NCBI GenBank assembly: GCA_021161255.1
Contig: JAGHAZ010000032.1
Span: 1-43,894, forward strand
Source of the DNA: Candidatus Bathyarchaeota archaeon
Lineage (GTDB): Archaea > Thermoproteota > CALKCG01 > B24
Direction of reading: 5' to 3'
Length of the DNA: 43,894 bases
Below the pieces are notes generated by a model. It did no database searches and had not been told where the DNA came from. It saw only the letters and a list, made by a program, of their open reading frames with translations. The position numbers and the translations under genes were made by a program. Positions 24,495 to 31,749 of this stretch are shown here, piece after piece; position 1 is the first letter of the stretch; each line of letters opens with the position of its first letter.

Positions 24495-25754
24495 CTAAAC
24501 CCTCCTAGCCCTAAGGGCTTCACCATGCCACCTCAACCCCTCGACCTGGGCCAGCCTCTCCGCGGCTTTACAGAGCGTCTTGAACCCTTCGGCATCCACC
24601 CTCTGAACGGTTAAGACTTTCAGGAAATCCAGCGGGGTGAGGCCTGATGAAAACCTAGCCGCCCCACCTGTCGGAAGGACGTGGCTTACACCCGTGGCGT
24701 AGTCTCCAAGCACGGCAGGGGTCAGGGGGCCTAGGAACACAGACCCCGCGTTCCGAACCATGTTTAAAACCTCCTCAGGATTCTCCACGAACAGCTCCAG
24801 ATGCTCAGGCGCGTAAAGGTTCAAGAAATTTAACGCCTCCTCCACGTCCTCCGCTATGAAGATTCCACCTCTTTTAAGGCTTTCCAACAGTCTAGGCTCC
24901 GCCATATCGCCGATAAGCTTCAAAACCTTAAAGGCGAGCCTCTCAGAGGTCGTTACAAGGAGGGCTGAGGAGTTCGGATGCTCAGCTTGAGATAGAAGGT
25001 CTACGGCTATAAGCGCTGGGTCTGCGGAGTCGTCGGCTAAAATCGCTATCTCGCTGGGGCCTGCAGGCAGGTCTAGGCCGACCTCTCCGTACACCAGTCT
25101 CTTAGCCGCCTCGACGTATAGGCCTCCAGGTCCGACGACTTTATCGACCTTGGGAATAGTCTCCGTCCCATAAGCCATGGCCGCGATGGCTTGAGCACCG
25201 CCGACCCTGAAGCCCCGGTCGACACCGGCTATCTTCATAGCGGCTAGAACCTCGGGTCCGGCGTTTCTAGGAGGGGTACACGCTATAACCTCGTCTACAC
25301 CCGCCACCTTAGCCGGCGTAGCGGTCATGAAGACAGTCGATGGGTAGGGGTTAACCCCGCCTGGTACGTAGACGCCCACACGCTCAAGGGGTCTCCAGAG
25401 GACGTGTATGCGTACCCCCTCCGTAGGCGCTATAACCCTATCCTCAGGTAGAAGCTTAGCGCATACGGTTTTCACGTTCTCATGCACCGTCTCTAATGCC
25501 TCACGGGTTTTCCTGTCCAAGGAGCCGTATGCATCATCCATCTCCTCACGGGTTATCTTCAACCGGCTTCTATCCAGCTCCACTTTATCGTAGAGCCGAG
25601 TATACTCTAGGAGAGCCTCGTCTCCTCTAGACCTTACATCGGCTATTATCCTAGCCACCGAGCTGCGTATCTCCTCTAGGTCTAGACCCCTCGCCATCAG
25701 CCTTCTAACATCCGCATCGGTTAAATCGCTTATCCTAACGGGGTTGACTGTCAT
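24495..25754 (-). CDS. hisD: Histidinol dehydrogenase
   Basis: This enzyme oxidises histidinol twice to histidine with NAD, the last two steps of the pathway. The 419-aa protein shows the family blocks YVPGGVNPYPSTVFMTATPAKVAGV, VVGPGGLYVEAAKRLVYG, LPAGPSEIAILAD, the zinc-site QAEHPNSSALLVTT, and NLYAPEHLELF near the C-terminus. It lies 21 bp after hisB and 1 bp before hisE. Confidence 0.95.
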   Translation of the reverse strand: MTVNPVRISDLTDADVRRLMARGLDLEEIRSSVARIIADVRSRGDEALLEYTRLYDKVELDRSRLKITREEMDDAYGSLDRKTREALETVHENVKTVCAKLLPEDRVIAPTEGVRIHVLWRPLERVGVYVPGGVNPYPSTVFMTATPAKVAGVDEVIACTPPRNAGPEVLAAMKIAGVDRGFRVGGAQAIAAMAYGTETIPKVDKVVGPGGLYVEAAKRLVYGEVGLDLPAGPSEIAILADDSADPALIAVDLLSQAEHPNSSALLVTTSERLAFKVLKLIGDMAEPRLLESLKRGGIFIAEDVEEALNFLNLYAPEHLELFVENPEEVLNMVRNAGSVFLGPLTPAVLGDYATGVSHVLPTGGAARFSSGLTPLDFLKVLTVQRVDAEGFKTLCKAAERLAQVEGLRWHGEALRARRV

Positions 25755-25775
25755 ACTTAACCACCCGCATCTATC

Positions 25776-26363
25776 CTACAGCACTCCTTTCGTACTAGGA
25801 ACCTCGTCCTTTAACCCGGGTTCAAGCCTCGACGCCTCCCTCAAAGCTACGGCTAGGGCCTTGAAGAGCGCCTCGAACACGTGATGAAGGTCTCGTCCGT
25901 AGACCCGGGGCACGTGGATCGTGAACCTACCGGTCTGGGCTAGGCTTCGTAGGAAGTGCTCCATGAGGATGGAGTCGAAGCCTTCGACCACGCCCATGGG
26001 TAGAGACTCGACGTGCAGGTAGGGTCTACCGGAGAGGTCGAGGGATACCTCGGCTAAAGCATCGTCCATAGGTATGGACGCGAAGCCGAACCTACGTACG
26101 CCCCTCCTATCCGCTAGGGCTTTATCCAGCGCCTCACCTAGGGTTAAGGCCACGTCTTCGACGAGGTGGTGGACGCTAGGGGTCTTCAAGGTCTCGGCCT
26201 TTACCCTCAGGTCGATGCGGCTGTGCTTAGAGAATGTTTCTAGCATATGGTCGAAGAACGGGTGTCCGGTATTCACTTTAGACAGGCCTACGCCGTCTAG
26301 GTTCAGCTCGACCGTTACATGCGTCTCCAGGGTCTTCCTCTTACATATAGCGGACCTAGTCAT
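25776..26363 (-). CDS. hisB: Imidazoleglycerol-phosphate dehydratase
   Basis: This enzyme removes water from imidazoleglycerol phosphate. The 195-aa monofunctional form has the manganese-site histidine motifs HPFFDHML, VHHLVEDVALTLGEAL, and DLHHVFEALFKALAVAL near the C-terminus, plus MDDALAEVSLDLSGRP in the middle. It has no histidinol-phosphatase domain. It overlaps hisA by 8 bp. Confidence 0.94.
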   Translation of the reverse strand: MTRSAICKRKTLETHVTVELNLDGVGLSKVNTGHPFFDHMLETFSKHSRIDLRVKAETLKTPSVHHLVEDVALTLGEALDKALADRRGVRRFGFASIPMDDALAEVSLDLSGRPYLHVESLPMGVVEGFDSILMEHFLRSLAQTGRFTIHVPRVYGRDLHHVFEALFKALAVALREASRLEPGLKDEVPSTKGVL

Positions 26364-27078
26364 CTCGAGCAGCCTCCATAGCCTCTCTAAGGCTGAATAA
26401 ACCGGTATATAGGGCTTTACCGATAACCACTCCGTATACGCCTAGGTCTCTTAAAACCGCTATATCAGACAGCGACGAGACCCCTCCGGCGTATATGAGG
26501 GGTTTGTTTAAGACGCTCAGCAGACGCTTCAGGTTCTTCACGTCTATCCCCGAGGCTAACCCCTCATGCTCCACGTCTGTATATAGGAGCCCCCAGAACA
26601 TATCCGGGTCTAGACGGCGGAGAACGTCGTAGACCGTGACTCCAGCAGACTCGGTCCACCCTCTTTTGACGACGAAACCCGACTTTGAGTCTATGGCGAC
26701 TATAACCTTATCGGCTCCGACCGAGCCGACGATAAGCCTGAAAAGCCTAGGGTTCTCGTAGACGACGGTCCCGAGAACTATACGGTAAGCCCCCGATTCG
26801 ACCAGGCTTAAGGCGTCTCTGAGTGACCTGATGCCGCCGCCTACCTGAACAGGCACGTCGACACGTCGGATTATCTCTAGTATCAGCGGCCTGTTCACCG
26901 CAACACCCTCGATAGCACCGTCTAGGTCAACCACGTGTAAGACCTCGGCTCCCTCTTTAACCCAGTGTTCGGCAACTTCAACCGGGTCTTTGGATACGGT
27001 CAACCCTGTCCCAGGCTGGCCTTGAACCAGTTTAACGCAACACCCGTTTTTTATATCCACGGCTGGTATGACCTTCAT
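26356..27078 (-). CDS. hisA: ProFAR isomerase
   Basis: This TIM-barrel enzyme of the fourth histidine step is also called phosphoribosylformimino-AICAR ribotide isomerase. The 240-aa protein begins MKVIPAVDIKNG with the first catalytic Asp, then LHVVDLDGA, VQVGGGIRS, the second Asp in YTDVEHEGLASG, and phosphate-binding YAGGVSS and VIGKALYTG. It is HisA and not HisF by the VDIKNG and TDVxxxG marks. It overlaps hisG by 4 bp. HisF itself is not in the window. Confidence 0.93.
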   Translation of the reverse strand: MKVIPAVDIKNGCCVKLVQGQPGTGLTVSKDPVEVAEHWVKEGAEVLHVVDLDGAIEGVAVNRPLILEIIRRVDVPVQVGGGIRSLRDALSLVESGAYRIVLGTVVYENPRLFRLIVGSVGADKVIVAIDSKSGFVVKRGWTESAGVTVYDVLRRLDPDMFWGLLYTDVEHEGLASGIDVKNLKRLLSVLNKPLIYAGGVSSLSDIAVLRDLGVYGVVIGKALYTGLFSLREAMEAARDD

Positions 27079-27935
27079 GGTATAACCCTCTCTATAGGTA
27101 TTACCAGCAGGTCTTTGGCGCCGGCTTTTTTAACGAGGTTTACGACCCGGTATACCTCATCCTCGTCTATGACCGTGTAGACCTCCCACATCCTCTCCTC
27201 AGATTCGACCTCGGCTATCGTCGGACCCGCCATGGCAGGTAAGACCGATAAAACGTCTTTCAAAAACCTATCCGGCACGTTCATCATGAGCAGCTTCTTA
27301 CCCTTACCCCTTAGGACGCTTTCTATCGCGAGCTTAATCTCCATAAGCTTATCCCGCTTCACCTCGAGGCTTTTCTTGTTGGCTATGAGACGTGCTGAAG
27401 ACTCCAGTATGACCTTCAGGGGTTTCAAACCGTGGGTTTTAAGGGTCGTCCCAGTGCTCGAGATGTCTATGATGGCGTCTGCCACCTTTAGGTGAGGCAT
27501 AACCTCAGCCGCACCCGTTATCCTTATCACCTCCGCCTCTAAGCCAAGCCTTCTGAAGAAGTTTGAGGCTATGTTAACGTATTTGGTCGCGACCCTTAGC
27601 CCAGGTTTCAGGTCGCTTAAATCCTCGATCCCGCTGTTTCTCATGACGGCTAGCACAAGCTCGGCTCTACCGAACTCTAGGTCTAGAAGCTCCTCGACGT
27701 CTGCGTCCGCCTCCACCACGTAATCGTGACCCGTCACCCCTAGGTCGGCCGCACCAGCCTCCACGAGACTCGGTATATCAGCCGCCCTAGCGAATATCAC
27801 GTTTATCTCAGGGTCGTTCGTCCGCCCGTAGAGCATACCCCTATCGATAACCCTAATACCGGCTTTCTCAAGCAAGTCGAGGGCAGGCTCGTGAAGCCTC
27901 CCCTTGTTAGGTAGGGCCAATATCACCGTGTTCAC
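27075..27935 (-). CDS. hisG: ATP phosphoribosyltransferase, long form
   Basis: This is the first and feedback-controlled step of histidine synthesis. The 286-aa chain has the catalytic domains (ALPNKGRLHEPALDLLEKAG, DLGVTGHDYV, and the PRPP loop DIISSTGTT with one Asp-Ile before it) and a C-terminal ACT-like domain (about 215-286). It is therefore the long form that works without HisZ and binds histidine for inhibition. The GTG at 27935 overlaps the hisC stop as GTGA. Confidence 0.94.
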   Translation of the reverse strand: MNTVILALPNKGRLHEPALDLLEKAGIRVIDRGMLYGRTNDPEINVIFARAADIPSLVEAGAADLGVTGHDYVVEADADVEELLDLEFGRAELVLAVMRNSGIEDLSDLKPGLRVATKYVNIASNFFRRLGLEAEVIRITGAAEVMPHLKVADAIIDISSTGTTLKTHGLKPLKVILESSARLIANKKSLEVKRDKLMEIKLAIESVLRGKGKKLLMMNVPDRFLKDVLSVLPAMAGPTIAEVESEERMWEVYTVIDEDEVYRVVNLVKKAGAKDLLVIPIERVIP

Positions 27936-29002
27936 GAGGAACCCTCCTCTAAGACGGCTTTCAAAGATTCGAGAAATCTATCGTTCTCCTCAGGCGTCCC
28001 GACGGTTACTCTTATGAAGTCTCCCTGGAAACCCTCGAACCTGCCGAAGCGTCTGACCGAGACACCGAGTTTAAACAGTCTATCGGCTATCTCCTCGGAG
28101 GTTAAACCGGTTTCGGAGACGTCGACCAGTATGAAGTTTGTTTCAGAAGGATAGGGTTTAACCCCGTCTAGCCGTTTAAGAGCCTCGTATAGGCGGTTTC
28201 TAGCCTCTTTTATAGCAGAAATCCGTTGTAAGACTAGGTCGCGGTTCCTTAGGACAGCTAAAGCAGCCTCCTGCGCTAGGAGGTTTACGTTATACGGCGG
28301 CTTAACCTTCAGAAGTGTTTGAATTATCTCCTCAGAGGCTATGCAGTATCCGACCCTTAAACCGGCTAAGCCGTAGGCCTTCGAGAACGTCCTCAAAACC
28401 ACCAGGTTATCGTACATACCCAGCAGGTTTAAGGCGGTTCTACCCGAGAACTCGTAGTAGGCTTCGTCTACGACCGTCAGGACCCCGAGCCGAAGCAACC
28501 TCTCGACCTGCTCTACCGGAAAGCCTACACCGGTCGGGTTGTTAGGGTTCGATATGAAGAACACGTCGACAGAGTCGGATAGGATCTCCAGGGCCTTATC
28601 TAGGTCTAGGGTGAAGTCTGGGTTTAACGGTATCCTCTCGACCACTCCACCAGCTACTACCGCGGACCTCTCGTACATCGGGAAGGTCGGGTATATCGTA
28701 GCAGCCTTAGTCCCTTTATCCACATACGCCTTGACTATCAGGTCTATGAGCTCGTCCGAGCCTGAGCCTACGAGAACGTTTTCGGCTTCAACACCGGTGA
28801 GGTGGGCTATCGCCTCCCTCAGCCTTCTCGGCTCTGGGGGGTACCTGTTCACGAGCCTAGCCGCCGTGCATATGGCTTCCACGACCTCCTCCGGCGGAGG
28901 ATACGGGTTTTCGTTAGCGTCCAGCTTCACCATGCCCGCGATTAAGGGCCTCTCCTTGTAGACCGTTTCTGGAAGCTTCTTCCGGGTTTTCAAACCTCTC
29001 AA
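27932..29002 (-). CDS. hisC: Histidinol-phosphate aminotransferase
   Basis: This PLP enzyme moves the amino group from glutamate to imidazole-acetol phosphate. The 356-aa class II aminotransferase shows KLDANENPYPPP, NPNNPTGVGF, VVDEAYYEF, and TFSKAYGLAGLRVGY with the PLP lysine. It is the first gene of the his operon, starting at TTG 29002 (TTG 28993 is possible). Its promoter faces that of the AbrB-ACT regulator across 88 bp. Confidence 0.92.
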   Translation of the reverse strand: MRGLKTRKKLPETVYKERPLIAGMVKLDANENPYPPPEEVVEAICTAARLVNRYPPEPRRLREAIAHLTGVEAENVLVGSGSDELIDLIVKAYVDKGTKAATIYPTFPMYERSAVVAGGVVERIPLNPDFTLDLDKALEILSDSVDVFFISNPNNPTGVGFPVEQVERLLRLGVLTVVDEAYYEFSGRTALNLLGMYDNLVVLRTFSKAYGLAGLRVGYCIASEEIIQTLLKVKPPYNVNLLAQEAALAVLRNRDLVLQRISAIKEARNRLYEALKRLDGVKPYPSETNFILVDVSETGLTSEEIADRLFKLGVSVRRFGRFEGFQGDFIRVTVGTPEENDRFLESLKAVLEEGSS

Positions 29003-29006
29003 CCTC

Positions 29007-29057
29007 TTGTGGGAAAATGGTGGGATGAGGTTCTAATATATCCCACAACTTATAAAT
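29007..29057. promoter_or_regulatory. Shared his / AbrB-ACT promoter region with phased GTGGGA sites
   Basis: A perfect inverted repeat TTGTGGGA (29007-29014) and TCCCAACAA-like arm, exactly TCCCACAA (29041-29048), brackets the hisC TATA (minus-strand gatatatta, about 29034-29042). Another GTGGGA lies at 29020-29025. Copies are 11 and 21 bp apart, one and two helix turns. The plus-strand TATA (cttataaat, 29049-29057) of the regulator gene touches the right arm, and the left arm falls near the expected hisC transcription start. One protein bound here could control both genes. Confidence 0.5.
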
Positions 29058-29090
29058 TTTACCTCACCCTATACCGTTCTGGGAGCCTTC

Positions 29091-29498
29091 ATGCGAATAG
29101 TTAGCGTTCAGAAGATAGACGACAAGGGGAGGCTTTCGATCCCGGTTAAGGTTAGGGAGATCCTCGGGTTGAAGGAGGGTATGAGGGTTCTGCTGGTCGC
29201 GGATGTACGTGAGAGGAGGATCACAGTGAACCCGTTCGCGGATCCTGAGGCTAAGCTTGTCGAGTTCAGGATGAGCCTCGAGGATATACCTGGGGCGTTG
29301 GCTAAAGCCGCCTCCATACTAGCTAGGGAGGGGGTAGACCTGCTTTTTTCCGAGTCCAGAACCCTTAGGAGAGGTGAGCTAGCCGAGTGGATAGCCATAG
29401 CAGACTATTCGAGGTGCGATAAGGACATAGAGGACATCAGGGAGGAGCTTATAAATGAGAGATGCGTGAAAGCTGTAGAGTATAAGTTCCTAGACTAG
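29091..29498 (+). CDS. AbrB-ACT regulator, probable ligand-sensing control of his genes
   Basis: The 135-aa protein joins an AbrB/SpoVT DNA-binding domain (residues 1-47: KIDDKGRLSIPVKVREILGL, VLLVADVRERRITVNPF) to an ACT domain (about 57-134: LEDIPGALAKAASILAREGV, ending CVKAVEYKFLD). ACT domains usually bind amino acids. Its divergent promoter next to hisC and the inverted repeats there suggest histidine- or amino-acid-dependent control of the his operon and of itself. A gggag precedes the ATG. The next gene starts about 12 nt after its stop and is probably co-transcribed. Confidence 0.8.
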   Translation: MRIVSVQKIDDKGRLSIPVKVREILGLKEGMRVLLVADVRERRITVNPFADPEAKLVEFRMSLEDIPGALAKAASILAREGVDLLFSESRTLRRGELAEWIAIADYSRCDKDIEDIREELINERCVKAVEYKFLD

Positions 29499-29510
29499 GA
29501 CGTGGGATCC

Positions 29511-30518
29511 ATGATAAGGGTTATCCAGTACGGCGTAGGGGAGATAGGCTCTAGGATAACCAAAGCCTTGACCTTGAAGCCTTGGGTAGAGGTAGTCGGA
29601 GCCGTAGATATAGACGAGTCCAAAGTGGGTAGAGACCTGGGAGAGGTCGTAGGCCTGGGTGAAAAGCTCGGGGTGAAAGTCTACAGAAGCCTTTCTGACA
29701 CTCTTAGGGAGGTTAAGGCCGACGTGGTCTTACACACCACGAGCTCCTGGCTGAGCATAGTGGAGCCGCAGATAACCGAGATAGTCGACTCTGGGTTGAA
29801 TGTGATATCGACCTGCGAAGAGCTGGCATATCCCTGGAGGAGAAAACCAGAAGCCGCCGAGAGGATAGATAGAGCCGCCCGCGAGAACGGGGTCACTGTT
29901 TTAGGAACAGGTGTGAACCCGGGCTTCGTCCTAGACTCGTTGATACTGACCCTCACATCCGTGTGTATCAGGGTAGATAGAATAGAGGGTTCAAGGATAG
30001 TAAACGCGTCTACTAGGAGATATCCTTTGCAGAGGAAGATCGGCTCCGGTATGACCGTCGAGGAGTTTAAAAAAGCCGTCCAGGGCGGACGGATGGGTCA
30101 CGTAGGTCTCAGAGAGTCCTTCGACATGGTGGCTGATGCGTTTGGATGGAGCTTCGATAGGGTGGAGGAGACTATAGAACCGGTCGTAGCGTCTAGACCC
30201 GTGGAGACAAAGTTCTTCAGGGTTTCACCGGGACGTGTCGTCGGGGTGTCTCAGAGCATATGGGGGATATCGAAGGGCGAGGAGAAGCTTAGGCTTAACC
30301 TCCAGATGTATCTCGACGCCGAGAACCCGAGAGACTCCGTCGAGATAGAGGGAGTGCCTAGCCTGAAATTCAAGGTTGAAGGCGGTATACCGGGTGACGA
30401 GGCTACGGTCGCGATGGTCGTGAACATGATCCCGAAGGTTCTCGAAGCTGAGCCGGGGCTTAAGACTATGAAAGACCTTTCGATACCGTATGCATGGCTT
30501 AAAGAGTTTAAACGTTGA
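29511..30518 (+). CDS. COG3804-type NAD(P)-dependent dehydrogenase (diaminopentanoate dehydrogenase-like)
   Basis: The 335-aa protein begins with a Rossmann unit (VIQYGVGEIGSRITKAL, VVGAVDIDESKVG) and carries the marks of the dihydrodipicolinate-reductase-like COG3804 group: VISTCEELAYPW, VLGTGVNPGFVLDSL, and VAMVVNMIPKVLEAEPGL near the C-terminus. The best-known member, 2,4-diaminopentanoate dehydrogenase, acts in ornithine breakdown, but the other genes of that route are not here, so the substrate is open. ATG 29511 is preferred over GTG 29502. It follows the AbrB-ACT gene closely, which suggests an amino-acid-related role. Confidence 0.72.
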   Translation: MIRVIQYGVGEIGSRITKALTLKPWVEVVGAVDIDESKVGRDLGEVVGLGEKLGVKVYRSLSDTLREVKADVVLHTTSSWLSIVEPQITEIVDSGLNVISTCEELAYPWRRKPEAAERIDRAARENGVTVLGTGVNPGFVLDSLILTLTSVCIRVDRIEGSRIVNASTRRYPLQRKIGSGMTVEEFKKAVQGGRMGHVGLRESFDMVADAFGWSFDRVEETIEPVVASRPVETKFFRVSPGRVVGVSQSIWGISKGEEKLRLNLQMYLDAENPRDSVEIEGVPSLKFKVEGGIPGDEATVAMVVNMIPKVLEAEPGLKTMKDLSIPYAWLKEFKR

Positions 30519-30564
30519 GAAGCTTGCAGAAGCCGATGTATGCAGACCTTCGATTTTTGACCTA

Positions 30565-31044
30565 TCACTTTATTTTCGAGAGAAGCTTCACGTGATCCAT
30601 CACGTGGTCGGTTTTAAAGCCTTTATTTGCCAAGAAGCTTCTTAGGTTTTCATCGATCGTAAGAAATATCATTCCATTCGTTACGGATGTTGCGTATAGT
30701 AGGTTGTCTATGTTATCTTTATGCCCTAGGGCCCGTAATTTGAAAGCTAGCGCTATGGCATCGGAGGAGGGCATAATCCACCTATAAAAGCCGCTTATAA
30801 GCAATGATCTTACAGCATCCTCAACTATCTCCTTGACTTCTAATCCTAAACGTAGGCTTTCTCTATACACTTTCCCTATGACCTCGACCCAAACTAATGG
30901 TAGACAATAAAAACTCACCTTCCCTCTTAATGCAGCTTCTCTGAGCTCTTTTATATGCCCATCGAGTAATCCCTCTACCTCTATTCCAAAAGACGGGAGA
31001 ATGTATGTTGAATCAAGCAACACCTTAAGACCCGTATAACTCAT
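30565..31044 (-). CDS. vapC: PIN-domain toxin, VapC family
   Basis: A predicted ribonuclease toxin. The PIN acidic residues are in place: Asp in VLLDSTYILP, Glu in VWVEVIGKV, Asp in LGHKDNIDNLLYATS, and Asp in FLTIDENLRSFL. The ATG at 31044 gives 159 aa and has gggag a few bases upstream; GTG at 31023 is an alternative start right after the antitoxin stop. It overlaps vapB by 20 bp. Its 3' end is close to the convergent dehydrogenase gene. Confidence 0.82.
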   Translation of the reverse strand: MSYTGLKVLLDSTYILPSFGIEVEGLLDGHIKELREAALRGKVSFYCLPLVWVEVIGKVYRESLRLGLEVKEIVEDAVRSLLISGFYRWIMPSSDAIALAFKLRALGHKDNIDNLLYATSVTNGMIFLTIDENLRSFLANKGFKTDHVMDHVKLLSKIK

Positions 31045-31282
31045 CCTGCTCCCTCTCAGATTCTCTCTCAAACTCTTCGACGGTAGTCTTCGACCACTTT
31101 TTAACCTTAAGGGCCAATGCCAAGGGATCAGGTATGAATTCCAATATTAACCTCCTACCGTTAATTCTCATTATAACCCTATCACCCTCGCTTATGCCGA
31201 GCGATTTAATGACTTTTTTAGGTATATACACGGCCCCCTTCTTACCTACTTTAACGATGGTAACCTGGTTCAAATAATTCAC
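31025..31282 (-). CDS. vapB: AbrB/MazE-type antitoxin, VapB
   Basis: This small antitoxin has an N-terminal swapped-hairpin DNA-binding domain (TIVKVGKKGAVYIPKKVIKS, ISEGDRVIMRINGRRLIL) and an acidic, helical C-terminal tail (TTVEEFERESEREQDELYGS) of the sort that wraps the toxin. ATG 31294 would be the longest start, but the TATA box at about 31303-31312 predicts transcription beginning near 31284, so GTG 31282 (85 aa, leaderless) is preferred. The repeats in its promoter suggest self-control. Confidence 0.78.
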   Translation of the reverse strand: MNYLNQVTIVKVGKKGAVYIPKKVIKSLGISEGDRVIMRINGRRLILEFIPDPLALALKVKKWSKTTVEEFERESEREQDELYGS

Positions 31283-31294
31283 CGGAAAAAACAT

Positions 31295-31324
31295 ATTTAC
31301 CTGGTTATATAAAATTTACCTGGT
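31295..31324 (-). promoter_or_regulatory. Direct-repeat operator around the vapBC TATA box
   Basis: An 11-bp sequence, atttacctggt on the plus strand, occurs at 31295-31305 and again at 31314-31324, 19 bp apart, with the minus-strand TATA (tttatataa) between them. A third, partial copy (aacctggt, about 31262-31269) lies inside the vapB coding region. This is the usual layout for antitoxin self-repression. Confidence 0.5.
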
Positions 31325-31341
31325 AAGACTACCTTAGATGT

Positions 31342-31749
31342 TTATTTTCTCATGTTCTTATGCATCATACCAGCCGCTACGAGCGATAAACCTATCAACG
31401 CGGTGACCGGGGTCGGCTCAGGAAGCATAAGTATCATCAGACCCAGCTTAACGAGGTCCCTGTCCCTCCTCGTTTTCAGGAATCCTTTCCTCCTGAACGT
31501 CTCGATGTTCTTAGCTAAGACAGCGACCCTTTGAGCGTTAGTCAGCCTAGGGTTCTCCAAGACCTTCACCAAGGCGTCTTTAACCTCATCGATGTTCAGC
31601 TCGGGATATTTCGAGAAAACCGTTTCAAGCCCTATTAGACGTGTCTGAAGCCTGTCTAAGGCCTTAAGCCTCTCGTTCAGTTTAGAGAGCTTGGATAGGC
31701 TTACGGTTAGGTGCTCTATGTTTCTGACCACTAGGTCTATGTCGCTCAT
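31342..31749 (-). CDS. Unknown small helical protein with C-terminal membrane segment
   Basis: I do not recognise this 135-aa protein. The first half is helical and charged with a leucine-spaced coiled-coil look (LSKLSKLNERLKALDRLQTR). The middle is helical (VKDALVKVLENPRL), and the end is hydrophobic (LVKLGLMILMLPEPTPVTAL, then IGLSLVAAGMM) with a basic last few residues, fitting one or two membrane passes. It starts with ATGA overlap on the stop of the aminotransferase gene, so the two are translationally coupled. No conserved catalytic residues stand out. Confidence 0.6.
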   Translation of the reverse strand: MSDIDLVVRNIEHLTVSLSKLSKLNERLKALDRLQTRLIGLETVFSKYPELNIDEVKDALVKVLENPRLTNAQRVAVLAKNIETFRRKGFLKTRRDRDLVKLGLMILMLPEPTPVTALIGLSLVAAGMMHKNMRK

